Assembly: GCA_000310025.1 (NCBI GenBank)
Contig: FN649735.1
Location: 583,947 to 647,946 of the forward strand
From: Ectocarpus siliculosus
Lineage: Eukaryota > Sar > Phaeophyceae > Ectocarpales > Ectocarpaceae
DNA length: 64,000 bases
Direction of reading: 5' to 3'
Under the pieces are notes generated by a model, which was given only the letters and a program-made list of their open reading frames with translations, was not told the DNA's origin and ran no database searches. Position 1 is the first letter of the stretch. Each line of letters begins with the position of its first letter. A program made the position numbers and the translations under genes. This document shows, piece after piece, positions 1-11,200 of this stretch.

Positions 1-3000
1 GTACCAGGGTGGGGGGGGGGGGGGGTCACCTGGTACTCCCACTGTCCGGGCATAACCTCCCCGTTGGTTCCCGAGATGTTTACGCCGGCGAAGAGGCAGG
101 CCTTGTAGTGCGCCTCCATGATGTGGCGGCCGAAAGCGTTCTCGTACCCGATGGAGCAGTAGTACGGGCCCTGGGGTCCCGGGTATCCGCTCTTGGGCCA
201 CCCGAAGGGGGTGACGCCGTCTGCCTCGAACAGGGTGTACTCCTGCTCGATACCGAACCACGGCACCAGCTCCTTCGCCTGCGAAATTCAAGTGGTGGTT
301 GCGGCGAGAGCTTGTTGAAAAGGCGGGAGAGGATGTGTTGACTCCTTTAAAGAGAGCTTAGGGTTAAGGGTCAGGGTACCCCAAACCGGAGACTACTGCT
401 GTCGTGTTGTTAGAAAGTAAACATAACCTCACAGAGAGACTACCCGTTTGAGATGTACCCTCAGTCGAAAGGGATGTGTTGAAGTCTATTCAGTAGTAAG
501 TGGATTGAAACCGACTGGAAACTGGGCTTTTGTGGTTTTCGCCGGGAGGTGGCGTCGAATGAAGTACTTAAATAATCATGCGTTGCCATAGTGAACACAC
601 ATCGCCCTATATAGTAGAGGGGATACATACTGCAAGAGTCGGAGAGATGGCAACCCCGTGTTAGCGTTTTCTTCATGTAAATAGCTTATTTCTCCACAAC
701 TAGGACGGTGGTGCGAACACCAACCGATACCTCTCAGGAAAGTCCTCCACGAGATGCATCAAAAACTACCCTTTTCGGCAGTGGTACCTCCATGGGTGTG
801 GAGAAACACGCCACAAAAGAAAACGTTACTTTTTCAACACGGGGGTACCACCTCTCCGACATTTACGGCATACCAGGTACCATTCGTCCAAGGAATGTGG
901 CTAGGGTACATTCCATCTACTGGCTTAAAATTAAATTCACCAAGCGAAAAGTTGTCGCAAAGCTCACCTTCTCCATGATAGCGGCGCACTCCTTGCGGGT
1001 GTTGGTAGGGAGCGGGGTCCCGTCGGGCTCGTAGGTGTCGCACAGCACCATGATGTTGTCGCCCCCGCGGAAGGGGTCGGGGTAGACGGCCTGGGGGTAG
1101 ATGATTACCTCGGAGTCCTCTCCGGGCGCCTGGCCGGTGGAGGAGCCGTCGTAGTTCCACTTGGGCCTGAGATTATTTCATTTGCGGTTGAAGAAGTAAA
1201 AAATATTTATATGGGGTGTGTTTATTTAATTAATTAATTGTTTTTTGGTTTGGGGAGACAAAAATAGGTGTTGTTAATTAATAATTGTTTTTTGGGTATT
1301 TGGACGGGCAAGTGGAGGGCCTGATCTAAGCTTAGCCTTATCAGGCACGCCGAAGGCGCGCTTCAGGCATGTGCAAAAGAGCCCGCCGCAGGCGAAATAT
1401 TTTGGGGTCAGGCAAAATTTCAGGCATTTGCCTGACACCAGGTTTTTGCCTGAAATGCCTGATTTGAATCAGGCAACCTGCCTGAAAACTTGCCTGACAC
1501 TTGCCTGAAACCCATTCTAGTCGTTTTGGCGCCCTCACCACGCAACTGTAGCGCGCAACTAACGTGCACCGGCAGTGTTGGCATTCAGGGCTTACACTGA
1601 AGTATTCAGACACGTAGTTGACGAAAAATATATATTATTGTTCTATGTTGCAAACAACATACATACGTTGGTTCCCCCCATTCACCCCATGCGTCTCGAC
1701 TCAGTACTCCACCAACATCAGCAAGAGGTTGCTTGAAGCGGGCGAGGGGCGAGGGGCGAAGTACAGAGAGCACACAGAAGCTGGAGGAGCAGAAAGAAAC
1801 AGAGAAAACCATTACTTCGCGGAGATTGTACAGATGCCAAAGAAACCAGACAAACGTTCAAAACAAGATTCGGACATTCAACGTTCGACAACAAGCAAAG
1901 CATTCCCCGCCGACGCAAGGCATGGTAAACCGATAATTACTATCCTCCCCCACTTCCATCTGTTTGGTGTGTGCAGAAGCGCTAAATAGACAACGCTAAC
2001 AGTCAACGAGCTCTAGGAGCAGGGGGCCAGGATTTTTAAAATATGACCGCAGGTAAATGCGAGCAGCCAGATCATCGACTGTCCCGCAATCCCTTTCATG
2101 TACGCACGGGCAAGAAACGTTAGCTGGCAGCATCTTGATGCACGACCACACGACACACCGCTTGCTAAACTACGAGATCATTCGTCGAGCGCGCAAGGCC
2201 GTGCATTTTTTTTTTTTTAATATGGAGGGGGTCCGTGCTTGATTTGTTCCCCCCCTCTGTGTCTCACGGGCCCCCCTCAGCCCCCTACATACTACTTATG
2301 AGAGTTGGCGTTTATTTTATGATGCCTGACACGTGTTTGGCGGTTTGCTTGCGGGGAATCTCAGGCACCAAACACCCTCTCAGGCAACCCCGATCTGAAA
2401 AGGGGCTGTCAGGCAATAAATCAGGGATGCCTGATAAGGCTGAGCTTAGCCTGATCACCTGCGACCCGAGTTCGATTCTCGGATTGGACACCATGTGACG
2501 GAAAGAGAGGCTCTGAATTGGGATGGATCTCGTGACCTGAGCGGGTCTCCCTGTTGGGCATTCCACAGTGCTCAGCAATAATCAAAGTGCATACCGTATC
2601 CACGACTGGAGACCTTCTCCACGCTCCACAAGCCTCCTTCTAGGCTCTCTCTACCGCTGTTCAAGCGCGCATCTTCGAACTCGGTACTGATCGAGAGGCT
2701 GCTACCATCAGGTCGATAGCTTTTGGTAATTATTCTGGAAAGCGTGACGTCCTTCCTATACACACAAAAACCATGGACTTGTGGCCATGAATAGCCACAA
2801 GCCTATGCCTAGAGAGACCCGCTCAAGTCACGAGATCCATCCCAATTCAGAGACTCTCTTTCCGTCACATAAGCACACTTCATTCGGTTTCACGGTCGAC
2901 GAGGGAAAGCGATGGCTCAACCCTTGTCGCGATAACAACCACGCCAAGCACCGCAGGGGGAAACAAAGGTGCGGCAATCAAACAACACAAAAAACAAAAA

Positions 3001-6000
3001 AAAACTCCTGTGTGACCCCCGGGCTGATAAGCCAGGTATATACGCCGAAGGTCTGTAAACCGAAGCCAGAGTAGATCGGACGAACACACACACGCACACA
3101 CACATCTCAGAGAGAGAGTTACAGTGGTTATTTGCCTACAAGTACGTTACTACGTAGAGTTATTTAAAACTCGATTCATGGACCGGCCGGACTTTTTTGG
3201 GCCTTTCGCTGCTTTGTACATTTTTGGTGAAAAGCTCTCGTGATTAAAAACTCGAGAATAGATCTTTACAGGATAAAAACACAGGACTGTTGGCCTGCGC
3301 CAATACATCCTCGGACAGCTGGTGTTTGGCAGGTGGGCTGCCGTTGTGGTGCAGCCAAATTTGATCAACCGGAAACAAGCAGCATGCGAAATTAGAGTGC
3401 CTTTTCCAAGGTGATACGAATATGCACACCCTAACGTAGTGAACGAACAGCGGACAACGCGCGTTCGTCTCTGCCAAGAGCGCCCCCAACCCACGCTAGC
3501 TGATACTCTGTATGTTGGCACTCGGGCACGTTGATGATAACAAACCGTTGGTCCTTCTTCTCTTTCTTTTGTGCCAAAGAGAAAACGAGAGAGGGGTTAG
3601 AAAAGACAGGCAGACCATAGGGCATATACGCACACCCTGTGCATCAACGGCAACAACAACAACCTCCAGCCTCCCGCCATGCCGACTAGGAAGGGCCGCC
3701 CTCCCCCCCCAAAAAATTAACGGGGCAGCCTATAAGCTACGCGGCGAGCCTTGCGGAACTGTGTCTGTTCGTTAGTTCGTCTGTGCTTGCGTGCGATGGC
3801 GGCACCAGAGAAAGCGAGAAAGAAAAGGAGCACGACGAGAGAGGAGGGCAGAGGGCAAAAGAGAGGGTGCAGCAGCATGCAGCAACATGCAGCAACCTCA
3901 CGTACGCGTTGATACGCATGCAGCACAACAAAAAATCGTCCGGGCAGTGCCCGAAAGCTTGGTTGGGGGCTGGCGGTGGTGGCGGCATTGTTATGGCTGT
4001 GTGCTGTGTCTTTGCTGTTGTGACGGCGGTGATGTTTGCTGCAAAAGCGAGGAGAGAGGAGAGGGAGAGAGGGAGATAGAGAGAGCAGTCTGTTCGTCTC
4101 GGACGACAAATATATACTTGAAGCTCTGGAGCCCCAAACATATTTTTCATCACGATTCATGCATATTGGCCCAAAAGTCCCCTCCGATATAAAACTCGAT
4201 TCATCCACTTTTCGGGCTCTTCCACTGGTTTCATGCATTTTTTCGAGTATTAAATAACTCTCGTGACACCTTTGGGGCGGGTGGTTGCTGCGCCTCTGTG
4301 AGCACTCGCCAACGCCAATGCACACGACGTTTGGACCTCAAACCATTATTTTTTTACTACAGCAGCAGTACATGGTACATCGTGCGTACGGACGAGAGGA
4401 AACTCTCCGCAGTACTGCTGTTGTAAGCAGCGCCAGAAAAGCCCCAGCGGGCTCCAACCACACGCACGAAACCATAAATAAATGTGCATACCCTGGCCGG
4501 TGAAATACCCACGTGGAACACGAAGAGCGCGAGGGTTATGCATGCACCTACAGCAGCTTCAGAGCAAAACTAAAGCTTCACCGTCTTCCCGCCTTTTGGG
4601 GCGGTTATGGCAGCCTGCCCCTTTGCCATGAAAGCGGATTCATCACACAGCAGCACGTTACAATGTAGGTGTTGTGGAGATTCGAGATTCATTCCTCTTT
4701 ATTTCCAGCAGAAAGATGTGGCGGGCAAGCAAAATTCTCCACTCGGGCGATGTGTTGCACCAAAGATGATTGGCACCGATTAGGTTGTCTTGTTTATTTA
4801 GCCGACATCAGCAATGGCACCACAAATCAACTGGTGTTGTTGCTGATCGTCGTGGGTTGAGGGTATACATACATTTGCTGCGGATGCTGCTCTGTCCAGG
4901 TAAGCGTTCCGTGCCAACCGTGATGCAAGAAAATAGGGCAACAATATAAAAATATGCGTACAAGTCGTGGGTCATTGAGTGCCGTGCGAGGAGACTCAAC
5001 CTTTCGAACAAGTGCCAATGGTCGCAGGGTAGCCTTCGCCCTAAAGGTAGATACCGTAAATGCACATACCACACAGAGAGAGAAGTCTGCGCGGCATCGA
5101 TATTATTGAGTCCCGCGTCTCCAAAATCTCCCTGTTTTCACTCTAAACTCTGGTGCACTCCCGCCTGCCTCATCACCAGCAAAAGAAATAAAAACAAAAC
5201 AAAAGAGAAAAAAAAGGCAAGATACCCAAAGTTCTGTACGTCAACGAAGAGAGGTTTGATTCATCGCAGAACCGCCTTCTGGAAATGCGCGCCTGGCGTT
5301 GGTACGGGAGTCACTAACCCACAACCGTGCGCGTGGGGGGAGCGCGCGCTTCGACAGATCAAAGCTTCATCGGGAGACTAAGGGGGTAGGGACAATAGTT
5401 GTTATTATCATCGCTGGTCCGCCGCTTGGCATGTATGTGCGTAGCGGGTTCCCAAAAGGCTTGTATGGATAGGATGTGGTGTCTCCGAAAGGACGAAAGG
5501 GCGAGATATATATGTATAGGTCATCGGGCCAGGGCTAAGAGCAGCCGGTTCGTTGGATGTGAAGAGCAGCCGGTTCGTTGGATGTGATCCGGAGAAGCGG
5601 TGCGAGGGAGGGTGGTGCTGCCTCTCTTCCGCGGGCTCTGGAGACCCTGGTATCTAGATGACGAGAACTCGTGGAAATGATGACCGCGGAAACAGCGGAA
5701 AACATGCGTCATATATATGCGACGCCGCCCGCCGCCCCCGCCGCCTTTTCCTCACTCCCTTGTCCTCTGCTAGAACAATATATATCACCCCCATAGAGAG
5801 AGAGGGCACGTCACGCGAGAGCAAAAATAAAATAAAACCTATAGCGCAGCAGATAACCAACACGCGCAGGGTCGTCCTCACCCCGAAGTCCATGTTTTAA
5901 GCGTGGAATCACTCACAGATCGGCCACGGCGTAGCCGCCCTCCTTAGCGGGGAAGGTTCGGGTCTTGCAGCGGAGGTCCTGCCCGGACCCGCCGATCCAG

Positions 6001-6101
6001 ATGTACTCGGCCATGATCTTGCCGCCCTGAGGAAGCTTCCTGAACTCGTTGAGCACCTCATCGGAGAGGGCGGTATGGTTGGAGAAAGAGGTGTTCGGCA
6101 T
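1..6101 (-). CDS. Glutamine synthetase (GSII), left tandem copy, 3' part beyond window edge
   Basis: Eukaryotic-type glutamine synthetase, which makes glutamine from glutamate, ammonia and ATP. Three coding exons are visible: 6101-5917 (start codon, MPNTSF...), 1166-968 and 278-30. They have the same lengths (185, 199, 249 nt) and phases as the complete copy at 8208-13267. Visible motifs are the beta-grasp [14 protein letters not shown] in exon 2 and [11 protein letters not shown] and MPGQWEYQ in exon 3. The remaining exons lie left of position 1. Intron 1 is 4.75 kb and holds two MITE-like elements; intron 2 is 0.69 kb. No targeting peptide precedes the conserved N-terminus, so a cytosolic enzyme is inferred. 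Exon 2 differs from the other copy at 6 residues; exon 3 is identical in protein. No disabling change is seen in the visible part. Confidence 0.93.
430..475 (+). repeat. Dispersed repeat, GACTACCCRTTCGAGATA family, copy 1
   Basis: Contains GAGAGACTACCCGTTTGAGA. Related copies occur at about 11206, 11957, 12113 (inverted), 38219 (inverted) and 54150. It lies in intron 2 of the left glutamine synthetase copy. The similarity to the 11206 copy extends a further 35 bp or so at lower identity. Confidence 0.55.
1327..2448. mobile_element. Non-autonomous DNA transposon (hAT-like MITE) with TGCCTGA clusters
   Basis: A 1.12-kb element inside intron 1 of the left glutamine synthetase copy. Its ends are 21-bp inverted repeats (TAAGCTTAGCCTTATCAGGC at the left, one mismatch at the right). 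It is flanked by the 8-bp direct repeat GCCTGATC at 1319-1326 and 2449-2456, the target-duplication length of hAT elements. Within about 200 bp of each end lie many copies of TCAGGCA/TGCCTGA in both orientations, as expected for subterminal transposase-binding sites. No transposase-like ORF is present. The hAT assignment rests on duplication length alone. Confidence 0.7.
2457..2492 (+). repeat. tRNA-like 3' half fragment (B-box)
   Basis: Between two MITEs lies a stretch with a T-arm-like hairpin, CGAGTTCGATTCTCG, containing a B-box match (GTTCGATTC) and followed by ACACCA. No matching D-arm or anticodon arm is seen upstream, because the neighbouring element abuts it. It is best read as a relic of a tRNA or tRNA-derived SINE, not a working tRNA. 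Confidence 0.35.
2493..2870. mobile_element. MITE with long terminal inverted repeats
   Basis: A 378-bp element in intron 1 of the left glutamine synthetase copy. The arms 2493-2551 and 2811-2870 are inverted repeats of about 59 bp with about three mismatches, beginning ATGTGACGGAAAGAGAG. The 260-bp centre has no coding content. No clear target duplication is visible. Arm identity suggests a fairly recent insertion. Confidence 0.75.
2871..5916. other. Rest of intron 1 of left glutamine synthetase copy, no gene
   Basis: Intronic, non-coding. Contains a short CA-rich tract near 3088-3103, a purine-rich GA tract at about 4050-4090, and two short related segments containing TAAAACTCGATTCAT at about 3166 and 4190, about 1 kb apart. 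Overlapping open frames on both strands have no recognisable domains and are treated as chance. Confidence 0.6.
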
Positions 6102-8207
6102 TCTTGACGGAGGGGGAGAGAGGAGAGAAAGAGAGAGATATAGTAGGTGTCTTGTGTGCGCGACTAGGGTGTGTGGAGACATGCATGCCCTGATCATGCG
6201 GGCTATTTATTTGTCGCGTGTGCAGGGGGACCCCCATTTTTTACTGAAGTTCCGTTCGCGGATCCCCGGCAAACCATGGCAATGCGAAAGCTGATAAGCT
6301 GATCAATTTCCTCGGGCCCATCCTCATGACACATGCGGTCGGTGTCTCCACGCAATGATGATCCGCTAACGGAGCCACTACCAGGTAGGTACGCATCTCA
6401 CTACGTCTTCACATCATTTTGGTTGTTGAGATCAGCCTTTCCTTGGAAAATGCCGGGGGACATTACGCGCAAGAATCTGCCAACCAACCGCGAGATCTTT
6501 GTTTAGGGCAGCAAGCAGCCACAGACGGCAGCAACATGTACAACAGCAGTCATTCACCGCCGCGGGTCTTGACATCTCCCAGCCACCTTTACTGGAAATT
6601 ACTTACGTAATTACCCCCATCAATGCAGCATGCGTAAAAAAGGGTGCACCTATCTTGTAGGCTAACCTCTACAGCAGTGTCGAAGACAGTCAGGATCCAC
6701 GAACGAACCATAGGATATGAGCAAGATATTATGTATTTTGTGGCACCATCGCTTGCAGCGTATGTTGTGTATATAATATCCCGCGGTGGCGCCAAGAAGC
6801 CAAAAGCGCGTTCTCTTTGCACAATTAACTGTTCACTTTTTTCCCGCCGTACCTCCGGTGGCGCTCAACTTGATCCACAAAACGATTCTGATTGCTGAAT
6901 AAATATCGCCTATACGAGTGTCGCGGTCTTCTACACAAAACGGCTCCCCCACAGTGTGCTTTCCAATCCATTTCTCTTGTGCGCATGATGTTTGGCCCAC
7001 GGGTTTGTCCGTGTGCTGCAACGAAAACGCCAAGCGAGGCCAAAGCTCTCTCTCTGGAAACGCGAACTCCGGCGCCTAACCGAGGCCGCATGCTTTACCT
7101 CCAAAACTCGCCGACTTTTGTCACGTACACCACAAACAACCAGTCGCTGAAGCACACCACCACCATACTGTACCAGACGCGGAGTACGACAGCCTCCGAC
7201 AAGAGAAAGGACAAAATGGAAGCTAAGATCAACAATCAGTGCCGAGGGAGCAAGATATACGACATGAAGTGCATGTCGCGAGATATACTTGTAGCTCTCT
7301 CTCTCTCTTGCTTTCCGCACAAAACGCAAGCAACAACTGGCGGCACCGCTGCACGCGCGATTCTTTTGCTGCGTTCCCCCCGCCCGGATCGAACCCCCTG
7401 TGACGCAAAAGCCTGCCTAAACAAGATAAGAGGAGCGGAAAAACAACAATCCGGGGGGGGGGGCATACTACTACGTCCTCCACAAAACAACAAAAAACAA
7501 AAGGGTTCGCTAGCGCGCGCGGGATAACTTGTACCGTTTGACCACTCACGTTGTGTCCATAACGCAAGACAGACACACACGTTGACAAAAATTCAAGTAT
7601 TTCGTCTTTTCTCCTGCTGTTGTCCTTTCAAAATCTGGGCGAGCCATCCATAACAACAATAAGTATTTTTATTATTTACACAGGAGAGTAGCAGCCAAAG
7701 GTCAGTGTGCCTCGCAAGAAGAGGCCTATCCAATCATCCTTCCCCAAAAAACAAAGTACGCGGGAGAACGCCAACCAAAACAAAAATTAGAGCCTCCCCA
7801 TAGAGGTGCACTGCCGATAGAATACTGGCAACGAGCCGCAGCAGCAGCAGCAGCAGCAGAACATCTAATGAGTGCATCGAGGGGAAGCCACAAAATTCCG
7901 CGCCTCAAACAAAGCCTATTCGAGTCCCTTCGCTGAAAAACCCTCTCAACGTACCAAACCTACGCGTTCTCTTCCTCCAAACGCCCCCGCTTCTACACCA
8001 TTAAAACTACGGTAGTACATCGCGCACCAGGAAACTGACAGTTGAGAACTTCAAAGAAGGAAAGTGTGAATCTACTGCGCGCGCCATCTCGAGCGAGCGC
8101 TTGACAAGTACAAACCCCTTCAACGGGCTGTGTTCATGACTGAGAGAATCGGCCTGAAGGACCCTAAAATTTCCGCCAAGTTTCGTCTCGGCCGTTGTTA
8201 CAGATGT
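6102..8207. promoter_or_regulatory. Spacer between glutamine synthetase copies; promoter region of the left copy
   Basis: 2.1 kb between the stop of the right copy and the start of the left copy; it must hold the right copy's 3' UTR and terminator and the left copy's promoter and 5' UTR. A CAG microsatellite lies at about 7838-7859 and a short G tract near 7452. No conserved gene, and no TATA element that can be assigned. Confidence 0.5.
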
Positions 8208-11200
8208 CTAGGAGGTGGTGGTCTGTCAACGGTCACGCGACGCAACGGCAGAGAGACGGGAGGAGGGAGGAAGACGGGTTACTCAATTTTCGTTCTCGTT
8301 CGAGAGAGACTCATTCCCTGGCGTCGATTGGCTTGACGCGGATGGAAATACGTCTTGCTTAAAATTCTGTTACGGAGTACCCAGTATAACAACCAATCTA
8401 CCCATGCATACACAACTACGGTAGAACAGTTGCTCTTTCCGTTCGTTTGCTTGTGGAAGACGCTACAAGCTGCCGTATTTACAAACGTTAGTTATTTCCC
8501 GAAGCGGCGAACCCCGAGGGGTGCAACGCCAACATCTCGTTCGTTGTGATGACAGGGCATTGGTAGATCGTACACAGCATGCATATGATGAGTGCACCTC
8601 TCTGCAGCGCGAGTGGGTCTACCGCGCTCGGGTCTAGATGAAAGCATAAACAAACTGAAACTGGTTTCCCAAACACTCAAGTAACACATGGTGAAGCAGC
8701 CAAAACGATCCACGCGAGCCGGCAATGAGTACCCCTCCAACCCTCCCTCCCGCCCGGGCCATGAACCCACCTTCACGATCATGCCGGTGACCACGTAGGG
8801 GTCCATGTTGGACGAAGGCCTGCGGTCCTCGAAGTATCCCTTCTGCTCCTTCTCCACGTCGCGGCCGATGCGGATGGACGCCCCGCGGTTGGCGACGCCG
8901 TACGAGAACTTGTCCATCGACGCGGTCTCGTGGCGGCCGGTCAAGCGGCGCTCGTTACCCTGTCATCACCCCGTCGTGTGTTGGTCGTTTTGATGTTAAT
9001 GTTTTTGTCTTGTTGTGGCACACGACGCTTACTACCCTGTCGCCATCTATGCTGTAGTTTGTTGGTAATGTTAATGTTAATGTACTACCCTGTCGCCATC
9101 TATGTTGTAGTTTGTTGGTAATGTTTATGATGACCGTTCGAGGAGGCAACAGCGGGGGCAAGGTGAGCGAGAGTGCAAGGCAAAAGCGCGGGGGAGTCTT
9201 GTATCGGGATAAAAAACACCCAGAAACCTACACAGATAAACAACTCGGGGAGCCACCGAATTCGCTACGAGGCTTGTCTTATCATGTACATGCAATGGGT
9301 GACACACAGAGAGGGATGAAACCTCGCTCATCACGAATACAAAACCGTTCAAGAACCCAAGAAAAACATGAATCACACATGCTCATGTACCATTGTCCCT
9401 TCAGTGATCAGCCGGCCAGGGCGATCGACAAAAAGCTGGCGTTGCGTCGTTAATTTGCCATTCAGCCCGGCTGATGGCTGTTCGAAAATGAAAGAACCAC
9501 ACACGCCCACAAACCTGCCGGAAGAGGGGAACTATCTAGAGAGGAAATCGACAAACCAAATACCCCGAAAAAACAAACAACCAGGGTCACAGATCCATGA
9601 AGCAGGGAGGAACAGCAACAAGAGGTCCGAAGAAACAAAAACGCACCTCGCCGTAGGCGGCGATATGCTCGTCGTGCTTCTCGCCGAGCTTCTCGACGGC
9701 CGCGATGATCTCCTTGTAGCCGCCTTCCTCGCGCATGGGCTTGGTGGAGTAGTTGGTGTGGCAACCGGCCCCGTTCCAGTCTCCCGGGATGGGCTTGGGG
9801 TCAAGGGAGCAGATCACGCCGAACTGCTCGCAAACGCGCTGGAGCAGGTAGCGGGAGATCACGAGCTCGTCGCCTCCTGCGATGCCCTCGCACGGGCCCA
9901 CCTGAAAAAAAGCAGTAGGGAGGGGGGACACCGTGAGTTGGAGGCAAGCGAGGTACCACCGTAGGATGAAGCAACAAGGGGGCGGATATTGCAGGACCTG
10001 TGAAAAACTACGTGTGCGACGGTGAGTCTTGTTGGTGGACACGTACGTGTCTCCCCGCCGCGGTCGTCGCTTGGGGAGCCACCTAACATGGGCTGGCCTA
10101 CATACGCTAAATACCACGGGGGGGGGGGGGGGGGGTCACCTGGTACTCCCACTGTCCGGGCATGACCTCCCCGTTGGTTCCCGAGATGTTTACGCCGGCG
10201 AAGAGGCAGGCCTTGTAGTGCGCCTCCATGATGTGGCGGCCGAAGGCGTTCTCGTACCCGATGGAGCAGTAGTACGGGCCCTGGGGTCCCGGGTATCCGC
10301 TCTTGGGCCACCCGAAGGGGGTGACGCCGTCAGCCTCGAACAGGGTGTACTCCTGCTCGATACCGAACCACGGCACCAGCTCCTTCGCCTGCGTCGACGA
10401 TTGGCCGAAAAGTAAAAGATGGGAGAATGCCAACGTACATGTAAGACACAAGAGGGTGGTGGGGAAGCACACCACAAAAAGTTGCTATGTGCGCGGGCAT
10501 GACTTCTCTAACCAAGAAATCGCTCCAGATTTGGCAGAATCGAGACGAAATTAATTCGAACTCAACGCTATCGACGACGCTTATAGCGTACTTACTGGTA
10601 TTTTACATATGCATACCGACGATTTTCACAGGGCGGCACGTCCGACTGAACCGAAAAAAACAAATAGTGATGCCTACAATCTCATCGCGCACACAGCAGT
10701 CCAACTCCTGTGCCCCCCTCCGCTGTCGGTTGAATCCTTTCAATTAGGAAGTGTGACGGTAGTTATCATCCCCCGCTACAAGACAGAACATCCGTTCATT
10801 GGCCAGCCCATCAGCGCGTCGATGCAACAATTAACGAAAAAACACGCGCACACAAAATGCAAAGCTCACCTTCTCCATGATAGCGGCGCACTCCTTGCGG
10901 GTGTTGCTGGGGAGCGCGGTCCCGTTCGGCTCGTAGCAGTCGCACAGCACCATGATGTTGTCGCCTCCGCGGAAGGGGTCGGGGTAGATGGCCTGGGGGT
11001 AGATGATCACCTCGGAGTCCTCTCCGGGCGCCTGGCCGGTGGAGGACCCGTCGAAGTTCCACTTGGGCCTGAGGTTGCGGGAAAATGTAAAGGGTGTACT
11101 CAGCGCTGGGGCGCGCGAAATTATTTTTTTATACGGAAATAGGACGGGGAGGGGGTGCCTACAGTAACCCTGACTGCATGCTAAAGTAGCAAAAATAAAT

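Noticed and set aside
3717-4325. 202-codon open frame on the minus strand
   Set aside because: Low-complexity reading of purine-rich intron DNA, with equally long frames on the other strand.
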